From: an uncultured bacterium
GTDB lineage: Bacteria; Actinomycetota; Actinomycetes; S36-B12; CAIYMF01
DNA: 54,909 nucleotides
Assembly: GCA_903927265.1 (NCBI GenBank)
Contig: CAIYMF010000020.1
Coordinates: 1 to 54,909 of the forward strand
Reading direction: 5' to 3'
Below, one piece after another: positions 41,004-48,930 of this stretch. The notes beneath the pieces were generated by a model, which was not told where the DNA came from, ran no database searches, and saw only the letters and a program-made list of their open reading frames with translations. The position numbers and the translations under genes were made by a program. Within the stretch, counting starts at the first letter, position 1. Each line of letters starts with the position of its first letter.

Positions 41004-42025
41004 GTGTTCACCGTGTTACTGCCCGGACCGTTGAGGAAGGTGAGCGCGTTCCCGCGCAGGAGTGCCTGCTGCTCGTCGGCCGAAAGAAGGGGGTTGTCGC
41101 GAACCACCGCGCCAGCGGGTCGCTCGCCGAGTGCGTAGGGGTAGTCGCTTCCCATCATCACGCGCTCAGAGCCCATCACGTCGACGAGGTAACGCAGGGT
41201 GCGCTGATCGAACACCACGCTGTCGACGCTGAATCGGTCGACGTAGTACGACGGCGGATGCTCGGTGGTGCCGACGATGTCGTGCCGGTTCTTCCATGCG
41301 TTATCCATGCGGCCGAGCCACATGGCGATCGAGCCGCCGCCATGTGCGAAGCAGATGCGCAGATCGCGTGGCAGCCGATCGAAGGCGCCACCAAGAATCA
41401 TTGCTGTAATCGACAGATGCGTTTCCTGTGGCATTCCGACCAGCCACTGTGCCATCCAGCGATTGAGGCGAGGCGATTCGGGCATGTCCCACGGGTGTAC
41501 GAAAACGGGGGCGCCGACCGAGGCGCAGTGTTGAAGGAACGTGACGATGCCTTCATCGTCGAGGTCGCGGTCGCCGATGTGGTTTCCGATTTCGACACCC
41601 CGGAAGCCGGCGTCCATGCAGCGATCGAGTTCGCGGCAGGCGGCGTCGGTGTCTTGAAGGGGCACCTGGCAGAAGGGGATGAGCCGGTCGGGAGCTTCGC
41701 TGCACAACTCGAGCGCAAGGTCGTTGAAGATGCGCGCGACGGGGACGGCTTGCTCGGCGGGACGCGTGAAGGAGAAGAACATCGGCGTCGGTGAGATGAC
41801 CTGAATGCCCACGCCGTCGGCGTCCATATCGGCGAGGCGGGTGTCGGCGCTCCAGGCCGAATCAGTGACGGGACGGAATTCCTGACTGCCCATCATGATC
41901 ATCGCGTCGCGTTCGGAGTCGATGCGCAGGGAGGGCCAGTTGTCGCCGCCGCCCGCAGCGACGGCCAGATCGGGCCAGCCGCGGGGCACGTTGTGGTTGT
42001 GCACGTCGATGGCGTCGGCGGTCAA
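41000..42025 (-). CDS. 2-amino-3-carboxymuconate-6-semialdehyde decarboxylase (ACMSD)
   Basis: A 341-residue amidohydrolase-fold decarboxylase. Metal ligands are seen in IDVHNH (HxH), FVHPWDMP (His) and MMGSDYPY (Asp), and FAHGGGSIAM supplies the active-site His; QVPLQDTDAACRELDR and RGVEIGNHI are ACMSD blocks. It turns the HAAO product into 2-aminomuconate semialdehyde, committing the route to catabolism rather than quinolinate/NAD. The start is TTG 42025 with GAGGAG upstream; no better start exists. It is the first gene of the leftward kynurenine operon. Confidence 0.93.
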   Translation of the reverse strand: MTADAIDVHNHNVPRGWPDLAVAAGGGDNWPSLRIDSERDAMIMMGSQEFRPVTDSAWSADTRLADMDADGVGIQVISPTPMFFSFTRPAEQAVPVARIFNDLALELCSEAPDRLIPFCQVPLQDTDAACRELDRCMDAGFRGVEIGNHIGDRDLDDEGIVTFLQHCASVGAPVFVHPWDMPESPRLNRWMAQWLVGMPQETHLSITAMILGGAFDRLPRDLRICFAHGGGSIAMWLGRMDNAWKNRHDIVGTTEHPPSYYVDRFSVDSVVFDQRTLRYLVDVMGSERVMMGSDYPYALGERPAGAVVRDNPLLSADEQQALLRGNALTFLNGPGSNTVNT

Positions 42026-42109
42026 AGTTCAGTCTCCTCGTGGGGTGGCGGCACCTGCGAGTCTGTCGGGCCGGAGGTATGTACTGCCAATGCTGATTCC
42101 GTGCACAAG

Positions 42110-42127
42110 TATGTTTAAACAGGCATA
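42110..42127. promoter_or_regulatory. Candidate LysR operator (TATG-N10-CATA)
   Basis: TATG and CATA form an inverted repeat with a 10-base AT-rich spacer in the 110-bp gap between the ACMSD operon and the divergent LysR gene, ending eight bases before the LysR start. LysR proteins bind dyads of this size containing T-N11-A. The repeat is short; only position supports it. Confidence 0.35.
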
Positions 42128-42135
42128 GTTAGCAC

Positions 42136-43071
42136 ATGGCCGCGCCACACCTCCTCGATGGTCGACTCAAGATTCGTCACTTGGTGTTGATGATCGCCGT
42201 GGCCGACCAGGGAACGGTGCTGCGCGCCTCCGAACAGTTGCGGGTGACCCAGCCGGTTGTCTCACGCGGCCTGCAGGAGCTCGAGGCCCTGCTTGAGGTT
42301 CGGCTCTTCGACCGCGGCAAGCGTGGCATGACCATCACGCCTGTCGGCGAGGTGTTTCTTGAGCATGCTCGGGCGGTCGTGGCTCAGTTGAATTCCGCGG
42401 CCGAGCACGTGCAGGAAGTGGCGAGCGGTGAGATCGGCACGGTCACCATCGGAACCCACTTGGCCGGCTCCAACCGACTGCTTCCCGCTGCTGTCGACGC
42501 CTTCAAGAAGGCGTACCCACGAGCCGGTGTGGTGATTCAGGAAGCAACTCCGGATCTGTTGCAGGTGAGTCTGCTCGCAGGTGCCGTTGATCTCGTGGTC
42601 GGTCGGCTGGCCGCGGTGGGATCGGATGCGCGACTTGAGCAGGTGGCGTTGTATCGCGAGCCGATCCGTGTGGTCGTATCGGTTGATCACCCGGCGGCCT
42701 CGATGCGCGATCCGCAATTGAGAGACCTGATTGACGATCCGTGGATTCTGCCGGTCGCGCAAACACAGTTGCGGGGTGAGTTGGAGGTTGCGTTCGCGCG
42801 CGAAGGTGTCGAACTTCCGCAAAACCGGGTTGAGACCACGTCGATTCTCACCCTGCGTTCGCTGATCGTGTCATCGAAGTACATCGGCGTGCTGCCTGAA
42901 CTCATTGCGCGCGATGATCGGCAATTGCGACTACTTTCGACACCTCTTGAAGGAGTGAGCCGAACAGTGGGCGTGAGTAGTCGCCGCGATGTTCCAGCAA
43001 CTCCGGTGTGTCAGGCGTTCCTCGCGTGCCTTGTCGATGAGGGCCGACGCATCCGTCACAGCCTGCAGTAA
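42136..43071 (+). CDS. LysR-family regulator, probable activator of the kynurenine operon
   Basis: A 311-residue LysR protein. The winged HTH occupies residues 10-70 (IRHLVLMIAVADQGTVLRASEQLRVTQPVVSRGLQELEALL, in overlapping parts), with the recognition helix TQPVVSRGLQELE. The remaining residues form the periplasmic-binding-type inducer domain. Its opening LKIRHLVLMIAVAD resembles PcaQ/GbpR-type members. It is divergent from the ACMSD operon, the classical position for a LysR activator, so a pathway intermediate such as kynurenine or 3-hydroxyanthranilate may be the ligand (inference). No ribosome site precedes the ATG; the mRNA may be leaderless. Confidence 0.9.
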   Translation: MAAPHLLDGRLKIRHLVLMIAVADQGTVLRASEQLRVTQPVVSRGLQELEALLEVRLFDRGKRGMTITPVGEVFLEHARAVVAQLNSAAEHVQEVASGEIGTVTIGTHLAGSNRLLPAAVDAFKKAYPRAGVVIQEATPDLLQVSLLAGAVDLVVGRLAAVGSDARLEQVALYREPIRVVVSVDHPAASMRDPQLRDLIDDPWILPVAQTQLRGELEVAFAREGVELPQNRVETTSILTLRSLIVSSKYIGVLPELIARDDRQLRLLSTPLEGVSRTVGVSSRRDVPATPVCQAFLACLVDEGRRIRHSLQ

Positions 43072-43107
43072 GTTGATGTGCATCGACGACGTTCAGGAGA
43101 TCGCGCC

Positions 43108-43887
43108 ATGACACGGGTTTCACTTCTGCAGTTGCGCATCGATGCCAGCGAGCCGGTCAGCGAGCGCGTTCCCCGGGCACTGCAATGGGCGCGGTCGGAG
43201 GCCGCGACGGCCGATGTGGTGGTACTTCCGGAGTTGTGGCATGTCGGCGCCTTCGACATCGCCCTGGCGCGATCGAACGCCGAACCGATCAACGGACCGC
43301 TCGTCTCATCTCTCGCCGAGGTGGCGCGTGATACGGCAACGTGGTTGCACGGTGGTTCGTTCTGCGAGGTCACCGATGATGGTCAGCACTTCAACACGTC
43401 GGTGCTCTTTGATCCGGAGGGCAACGTGGTCGCGGTCTATCGCAAGATCCACCTCTTCGGTTTCTCCGGTGGTGAGGCAACCTTGATGAGCGCGGGAGAT
43501 CAGTTGGTGACAGCCGATACTCCGCTGGGACACACCGGACTCGCTACCTGCTACGACCTGAGATTTCCTGAGTTGTACCGCGGATTGGTTGACGCCGGTG
43601 CGACCTCGGTGCTGATGGCATCGGGTTGGCCCACCCCGCGCATCGCACACTGGGCGACGCTGGTTCGTGCGCGGGCGATCGAGAATCAGATGATGATCGC
43701 GGCCTGCAACGAGGTTGGTACCCATGCCGGCACGGTGCTCGGTGGACGATCGGTGATCGTTGACGCGCGTGGTGAGGTGCTGGCTGAAGGCGGAGACGCA
43801 GAGGAGGCAGTGCGCGCAGACGTCGATTGCGATGTGACGGGTCAGTGGCGAGCCCAATTCCCCGTGTTAAACGACCGCGTTCTTTAA
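43108..43887 (+). CDS. Nitrilase-superfamily amidohydrolase (CN-hydrolase)
   Basis: A 259-residue CN-hydrolase with triad Glu42 (VLPELWHVG), Lys113 (YRKIHLFGF) and Cys148 (LATCYDLRFPELYR). YRKIHLFGF and CYDLRFPELYR place it with omega-amidase/Nit2 and YafV-like enzymes. ATG 43108 follows AGGAGA. It lies 36 bp after the LysR gene on the same strand and so belongs to the kynurenine locus. No kynB-type formamidase is seen in the locus, which makes this amide hydrolase a candidate for releasing formate from N-formylkynurenine; equally it may be an unrelated omega-amidase. The stop overlaps the convergent nuclease gene by four bases. Confidence 0.85.
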   Translation: MTRVSLLQLRIDASEPVSERVPRALQWARSEAATADVVVLPELWHVGAFDIALARSNAEPINGPLVSSLAEVARDTATWLHGGSFCEVTDDGQHFNTSVLFDPEGNVVAVYRKIHLFGFSGGEATLMSAGDQLVTADTPLGHTGLATCYDLRFPELYRGLVDAGATSVLMASGWPTPRIAHWATLVRARAIENQMMIAACNEVGTHAGTVLGGRSVIVDARGEVLAEGGDAEEAVRADVDCDVTGQWRAQFPVLNDRVL

Positions 43888-44600
43888 CGCGTCGGTGCGC
43901 GCAGTGTGGGGCAGTTGCTCAGGATGCGCACGAAGGCGGCGCGCTCAGCTGACGTGACCCACAAGTGGTACTTGGCTTTGACGGCTACTTGGCGTGCCAC
44001 GTAAGTGCAGCGGTACGACTTCATCGGAGGTAACCAGGTGGCGGCGTCGCCGTCGCTCTTCTGACCGTTGAGGTGCGACGACGTGGGCTGCAGATTAAGC
44101 GGGTCGTTGGCCAAGGCCACTCGCGTTGCGTAGGGCAGTTTCTGCGCACCCTTTTGCCACGCGTCGCTGAGAGCCACCATGTGGTCGATGTCGATAACGC
44201 GGGCACCGCCGCGCACGAAGCGAATCGCCGCACCCGAGTACGGATCGACGAGGGTGCCGCTATAGACGACGCAGCGGCTGGATCCGCGCATCACGACCTT
44301 CGTCAAGTAGCGACGGAGTGCGTCATTGCGAGCATCGCAGCCGTTGTGGTCGGGGTCTTTCCAGCCGGTGCCGAATTGCGCGCGGGTGTAGCCAGTCTTA
44401 GGTGCCCGGCCCTTGATCGGAAGGGTGCGGGCGAGGGCGAGCGCGGTGAGGGTTGAGGTGGTGAGGTCGGAAGCTACGGGGCCGATGTCGACGATGGCGG
44501 CAGGGTCAACGCTGGCGTCTCGTGCGTGCGCCACACCGATTCCGAGTACCAATGCCGCGGCCACGCCCAAGGCCACTATTCCGCTTTGTCGCCGACTCAT
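43884..44600 (-). CDS. Secreted HNH-type endonuclease (DUF1524/GmrSD C-terminal-like)
   Basis: A 238-residue exported protein. Residues 1-27 form a signal peptide (basic start, hydrophobic core, cut after AHA). The catalytic part has YSGTLVDPYSG, VIDIDHMVALSDAW with the metal-site DH, and LANDPLNLQPTSSHLNGQKSDGDAATWLPP (in overlapping parts) giving the N..N..K-D-(A/W)-P pattern of the family. These proteins are extracellular DNases or nutrient-scavenging nucleases. It follows the aldo/keto reductase with an ATGA overlap on the same strand. Confidence 0.87.
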   Translation of the reverse strand: MSRRQSGIVALGVAAALVLGIGVAHARDASVDPAAIVDIGPVASDLTTSTLTALALARTLPIKGRAPKTGYTRAQFGTGWKDPDHNGCDARNDALRRYLTKVVMRGSSRCVVYSGTLVDPYSGAAIRFVRGGARVIDIDHMVALSDAWQKGAQKLPYATRVALANDPLNLQPTSSHLNGQKSDGDAATWLPPMKSYRCTYVARQVAVKAKYHLWVTSAERAAFVRILSNCPTLRAPTR

Positions 44601-45607
44601 CGCTCACCCCGTCTACCTGCCTCTTCACAGTTGCTCGGCCGCTCTAGTACGAGTGTCTCACTCGGGTACGACATGAGGGGCTGCGAAGCTGAATCGAGGG
44701 CTGCAATCTCCTCTGCAGAGAGCTGCAGGTCTGCCATCGGAAGCAATTCGGCGAGTTGACGCACCGTGCGGGCGCTGGCGATCGGGGCCACCACAGTGGG
44801 GCGTGCGGCCAGCCACGCGAGAGCGGCGGCGGCTAGTGGTACCTCGTGGTCGGCGGCCACGTGCTCGAGAGCGGACAGCACCCCCTCGCCCTGCTCGCCG
44901 ACGTACACCGAGGCACCGGCGGCGCGCACGCTCTCGACGTCGGGGCCACCCACGCGGTATTTGCCGGTGAGGTAACCGCGGGCAAGTGCGTAGTACGGCA
45001 GTACACCGAGGTTGCGCTCGAGACAGACCTGAAGAAGCCCTTTTTCGAATTCGCGGTTCATCAGGTGGTACTCGGGTTGCAGCGCAACGAAGGGCGCCCA
45101 TCCGTTGTCGGTGGCCAGATCGAGGGCGAGGGACAGTCGTTCGGGGGAGTAGTTGGAAGCCGCGAGGTACCGCGTGTGACCGCTGCGCACGAGCGAATCG
45201 AATGTGCCAAGCGCGTCAGGCATGGAATCGTCGTGATCCATGTGTGCGTAGTAGAGGTCGACTCGGTCAGTGCGCAGCAGGCGCAGTGAGCGTTCCATCT
45301 GCGTGCGGATGGTCTCGGGCCGCAGGTTATTCATTCCCGGCAACTTGCCGACCTTGGTGGCAATGATCAGTTCGTCGCGGTTGCTGCGTGCAGCCATCCA
45401 GTCACCGATGATGGTCTCACTTTCGCCGCCGTCTGTTCCTTGCCACGACGAATAGGTGTCGGCCGTATCGATGAAATTACCGCCCGCTTCAACGTACGCA
45501 TCGAGCACCGCGAACGACTGGTCACGGTCGGCGCCCCAGCCAAAGACATTGCCACCGAGGCAGAGTGGATGCACGTTGAGGTCAGTGTTCGGCAGCATTC
45601 GAAACAT
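44597..45607 (-). CDS. Aldo/keto reductase
   Basis: A 336-residue NADPH-dependent AKR of the YdhF/Tas-like group. Catalytic residues appear in order: Asp and Tyr in FIDTADTYSSW, Lys in LIIATKVG and His in LYYAHMDHDD. GVLPYYALARGYLTGKY and APIASARTVRQLAELL bind the cofactor. The substrate is not predictable. Its stop overlaps the nuclease start; the pairing seems incidental in function. Confidence 0.9.
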   Translation of the reverse strand: MFRMLPNTDLNVHPLCLGGNVFGWGADRDQSFAVLDAYVEAGGNFIDTADTYSSWQGTDGGESETIIGDWMAARSNRDELIIATKVGKLPGMNNLRPETIRTQMERSLRLLRTDRVDLYYAHMDHDDSMPDALGTFDSLVRSGHTRYLAASNYSPERLSLALDLATDNGWAPFVALQPEYHLMNREFEKGLLQVCLERNLGVLPYYALARGYLTGKYRVGGPDVESVRAAGASVYVGEQGEGVLSALEHVAADHEVPLAAAALAWLAARPTVVAPIASARTVRQLAELLPMADLQLSAEEIAALDSASQPLMSYPSETLVLERPSNCEEAGRRGER

Positions 45608-45645
45608 GTATCGAGGGTAGCGAGGGTACTGCTGTGACGCGCCGT

Positions 45646-46230
45646 CTAGTCGGGACGAACGTCAAGGCCCATGGCGGTAGCCAGATCGATCGATTGCTGC
45701 CACGTGATGAGTGCGCCACGCAAGGAGCATTCACTGGGGTCGAGAGTGCTGAGGTCGCTGCCGCGTAAATCGCATTCGGCAAGGTTGGCGCCGAAGAGCA
45801 GGGCGCCACTGAAGTCGCAGTCGCGCAGGGAGGCGCCTTCCAGACGTGCCTTCGTGAGGTCAACTTCGCGCAGTCGCACTTCGGTGAACTCAACTCCGCG
45901 CAGATCGGCGCCGATCATGCTGCTGAACGACCAGTCTCCTCCTGTGACTTTGAGCGCGGCGAAAGTGCAGCGATCGAATGTGGAGCCAAAGACGCGGCAG
46001 TCGTCGAATGCGGTGTCGAAGAACGAGCACTGAGTGAACGTGCAGTTGGTGAACGCTGACGATCGAAGAGTTGCGGTGTTGAAGGCGACGTTGCTGAACC
46101 GGCATGTGTCGAACGAACTTGCCGAGAGTTGTGCACCGATGAGCGTGCCATCGGTGAATTGGGTGTGGTCGTGCGAAAGGTCGGCGAGTTCCTGATCTTC
46201 CCAGTCGAAGTCGTGCAACTGCGTGTGCAT
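45646..46230 (-). CDS. Pentapeptide-repeat protein
   Basis: A 194-residue protein made of tandem A(D/N/S)Lxx-type pentapeptides, e.g. GADLRGVEFTEVRLREVDL and GANLAECDLRGSDLS, with many Cys/Phe variants in the first half (CRFSNVAFNTATL). The sequence should fold as a right-handed quadrilateral beta-helix. Some such proteins (Qnr, MfpA) mimic DNA and protect gyrase; the Cys/Phe-rich first half here resembles the Qnr-like group, but this is only a resemblance. ATG 46230 is preferred; GTG 46254 would add eight residues. It is divergent from the MFS gene. Confidence 0.85.
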   Translation of the reverse strand: MHTQLHDFDWEDQELADLSHDHTQFTDGTLIGAQLSASSFDTCRFSNVAFNTATLRSSAFTNCTFTQCSFFDTAFDDCRVFGSTFDRCTFAALKVTGGDWSFSSMIGADLRGVEFTEVRLREVDLTKARLEGASLRDCDFSGALLFGANLAECDLRGSDLSTLDPSECSLRGALITWQQSIDLATAMGLDVRPD

Positions 46231-46354
46231 CTGATTCCGCTGCGAAGGCGCCACTCGATCATTGTGGCAGCGCGGTCAGCTCGGGTGAGCCCGACTATTC
46301 ATTACCGTGCCACCACGGTGGGCGACCGAGACAGTGACCTCTAGGCTCAGCCGG

Positions 46355-47593
46355 GTGACTGAGAACTCTGCGCTGTGGCGCCGCACCGTGATGTGGGCTG
46401 GTATCCCACTGATGATCGGTGCGCTCAACGAATACGCACTCGCGGTGGCACTTCCGAGCATGCGAGACGAGTTTGCTCTCGCCGTGCATGACCTGCGGTG
46501 GGTGATGCTGTGTTTCCTCCTCGCCGACGCGGTGCTACTCATCGCCGCGGGTCGGTATGGCGATCGCGTGGGTCGACGCCGTGTGATGGTGATCGGCTTC
46601 AGCATCGTCGCGGTGGGTTCTCTCGGTGCGGCGATTGCTCCGACGTTTGCGCTGTTTCTGGTGGCGCGCATCATTGAAGGAATCGGTGCAGGATTCCTCT
46701 TCTCGGGATTGCTCGGCATCGTTCGCGATGCGGCTCCCGCTGACAAACTCGGTCGAGCGTTCGGACTCTGGGCTTTCGTGGGTGCCATCGCGGTGTTTCT
46801 TAGCCCCCTTCTTGGCGGGCTACTTACTCAAACTGCGTCATGGCGATGGATCATGGCGTTCAACGCGTTGTTGGCACTCGTTGCGCTGGTTCTCACTCCG
46901 AAGTTCATGCCAGTTACACCCGAATCTGAGCGCCGTGAGCGTGCTCGAACGGGCGGACTGATAGCGCGTGAGCCTTTGGAGAGCGAGGGGTTCATTGCGG
47001 GAACGAGCATCATGATGAGGATCTACGCGACGATGACACTGATCTGGTTCATGTTGACCTTCTTCTTGCAGGCGACATTCGACCTCTCGCCACTCCAGGT
47101 GGGTGCGGTGTTTTGCTCGTACGCGATCTGGTGGCTCGTGTTGACACCATTTACTGGTCGATTGGTCGACCGAGTCGGTGCGCGCGCTCCGCTGCTAATC
47201 GGCCTCGCGCTTGGGGTACTGGGCATGCTGATGCTGGCCATGAGTGCAAGCAGCGAACGTCTTGGCGTGGTGGTGGGCGCCTTGACCCTGTGTGCGTTCG
47301 GGATGGCCTTCGCAGTTCCGGCCACCAATGCCGTCGCTTTTGCCAACGTCGACCCGGCATGGCGCGGTGAGGCATCGGGCATCAATATGACGCTGCGCCT
47401 CGTGGGATCGATCGTCGGCCTCGCCGTTGCCGGACGTGTGATCGCGTCGAACGTAGGCTCGTCGGCGGGTGCTGGCCTGGCGCATTCGGCGGTCACATTG
47501 TGGGTGCTGGGGGCAGTGCTCCTCGCGGTGGCATTCGTCGTTGCTGTCATGCGCGTGAAGAGTCGCGCGGTCGAGGTTACTGCTGAGCAGTAA
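46355..47593 (+). CDS. MFS transporter (DHA-type, 12 TM)
   Basis: A 412-residue transporter of 12 helices. GALNEYALAVALPSM replaces the first-helix motif D, ADAVLLIAAGRYGDRVGRRRVMV is motif A, and ARIIEGIGAGFLFSGLLGIVRDAAPADKLGRAFGLW (overlapping parts) covers motifs B and C. It is probably an exporter of drugs or metabolites. The start is uncertain: GTG 46355 fits the first helix best, but no strong ribosome site is seen. Its end overlaps the convergent thi-type permease gene by 17 bp. Confidence 0.85.
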   Translation: MTENSALWRRTVMWAGIPLMIGALNEYALAVALPSMRDEFALAVHDLRWVMLCFLLADAVLLIAAGRYGDRVGRRRVMVIGFSIVAVGSLGAAIAPTFALFLVARIIEGIGAGFLFSGLLGIVRDAAPADKLGRAFGLWAFVGAIAVFLSPLLGGLLTQTASWRWIMAFNALLALVALVLTPKFMPVTPESERRERARTGGLIAREPLESEGFIAGTSIMMRIYATMTLIWFMLTFFLQATFDLSPLQVGAVFCSYAIWWLVLTPFTGRLVDRVGARAPLLIGLALGVLGMLMLAMSASSERLGVVVGALTLCAFGMAFAVPATNAVAFANVDPAWRGEASGINMTLRLVGSIVGLAVAGRVIASNVGSSAGAGLAHSAVTLWVLGAVLLAVAFVVAVMRVKSRAVEVTAEQ

Positions 47594-48365
47594 CTGACAG
47601 ACGTCGCCAGGGAATGACGAGTCTCTCTAGCGCAAACGTCAGCGCGTACAACATCAGCGTCAGCACTGACGTCACCAGCACGGCCGCAAGTACGAGGTCG
47701 GTACGAAAACTGTTCTTCGCTACCTGCATGTAGATGCCGAGGCCTTCGGTAGCGCCTGCGTACTCCGCGAAGACGGCTGCAACGACGGCGTACGTGATTC
47801 CAATGCGGATGCCGGTGAACAGTGAAGGAAGCGCAGCAGGAAGGCGGAGGTAGCGAAACTCTTGTCGACGAGGTGCGCCCATCGCCACCATGGCGTCATG
47901 AGCTCCGGGCCCGCCACTGGCGTACCCCTGCACCAAACTCACAGTGATCGGAAAGAATGTCACTAACGCCACGAGCAGCACTTTCGGAACGAGCCCAAAG
48001 CCGAACCAGAGCACCATAAGTGGTGCCAGCACGATCAGTGGAAGCGTCTGAGACACGATGAGCAGTGGCATCACTGCGTGCTTGGCCGGACGTGAGAAGT
48101 CGATCAGTACCGACAGTACGAAACCGACGACGATGGCCAGAGCGAAGCCGAGCACAGCAGCGCGCAGGGTGGGTATCGCGTTGTGCCAGAGATCGGCGCG
48201 CCCGAGCCAGGCGCTGTGTGCGACGCGAGTGGGCGCTGGAAGTACCGCCGCACTCACGCCGGACACGAGTGAGTACCACTGCCAGATCGCCAGTAGTGCC
48301 AGCACCACCAGCGCGGGGGCGGCGAAGCGCCACACATGTGCGTTGGTGGCGTGGTCCTTAGGCAT
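47577..48365 (-). CDS. ABC importer permease (ThiX/SsuC type)
   Basis: A 262-residue permease with six hydrophobic helices and the coupling (EAA) loop AMGAPRRQEFRYLRLPAALP followed by GIRIGITYAVVAAVFAEY. This is the NitT/TauT/ThiX group that imports thiamine pyrimidine precursors, taurine or nitrate. It is the third gene of the TPP-riboswitch operon, with its ATG overlapping the preceding stop by eight bases, so it most likely passes a thiamine precursor such as HMP or its formylaminopyrimidine form. An ATPase partner is not encoded here. Confidence 0.9.
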   Translation of the reverse strand: MPKDHATNAHVWRFAAPALVVLALLAIWQWYSLVSGVSAAVLPAPTRVAHSAWLGRADLWHNAIPTLRAAVLGFALAIVVGFVLSVLIDFSRPAKHAVMPLLIVSQTLPLIVLAPLMVLWFGFGLVPKVLLVALVTFFPITVSLVQGYASGGPGAHDAMVAMGAPRRQEFRYLRLPAALPSLFTGIRIGITYAVVAAVFAEYAGATEGLGIYMQVAKNSFRTDLVLAAVLVTSVLTLMLYALTFALERLVIPWRRLSVTAQQ

Positions 48366-48930
48366 CGTTGTCGTTCACGGTGGTCGTCACCATCAGAGTG
48401 GCGCGCTCGAAGATTCGGTCGCCAGCCAGTAAGAGTCGCTCCTGTTCGGCCCACGCATCCCAGTGCTCGGCGAACACTGATCCGTCTTCAACGCGCGACA
48501 GGGCGCGCGCTTGCCTCACACCCGCGCCACAGTCGAGCCAGACTAGATACGACAGGTACTCGGCGCTGGACTTTGCGCCACAGCCGACACCTTCAATGAT
48601 CAGCAGAGGTGGGGGCTCAAGAAGGCGTGGTTGGCCAAACTCGCCACGTTCCCAGTCGTAGTTCGGAACCCGTGCCGCTTCACCACGTGAAAGGGGCGTG
48701 AGTACAGTGGAGGCGAGCAGAGCCACGCCCTGCTCGAGACCATCCCAACCGGGATAGAGCCCTTCCATCGACACGAGCGGACACGCCAACTCGGCCTGTA
48801 GCAATCGCCCTGTAGTGGTTTTGCCACTTCCAGCTCGGCCATCAATGGCGAGCACCGTTGTCGGTCCGCACAGTGGTGTCAACGTGGTGATGCGCGACGT
48901 GACATGGCGGATGAGCGCATTGAGTGTCAT
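48358..48930 (-). CDS. P-loop kinase-like protein (uridine-kinase/AAA type) in the thi operon
   Basis: A 190-residue nucleotide-binding protein. VLAIDGRAGSGKTTTGRLL is a clean Walker A and LLIIEGVGCG a Walker B-like strand, with a short Arg-rich lid region (RQARALSRVEDGSVF). It lacks the ABC signature (LSGGQ), the Q-loop and D-loop, so it is not the missing transport ATPase. The fold and length resemble small uridine-kinase/shikimate-kinase-like enzymes. ATG 48930 overlaps the binding-protein stop (ATGA). Lying between the binding protein and the permease under a TPP riboswitch, it might phosphorylate the imported thiamine precursor; this is inference. Confidence 0.8.
   Translation of the reverse strand: MTLNALIRHVTSRITTLTPLCGPTTVLAIDGRAGSGKTTTGRLLQAELACPLVSMEGLYPGWDGLEQGVALLASTVLTPLSRGEAARVPNYDWERGEFGQPRLLEPPPLLIIEGVGCGAKSSAEYLSYLVWLDCGAGVRQARALSRVEDGSVFAEHWDAWAEQERLLLAGDRIFERATLMVTTTVNDNDA

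Noticed and set aside
45681-45694. Another TCGA-type operator (ATCGATCGAT)
   Set aside because: It has no 4-bp spacer and lies inside the pentapeptide-repeat gene.
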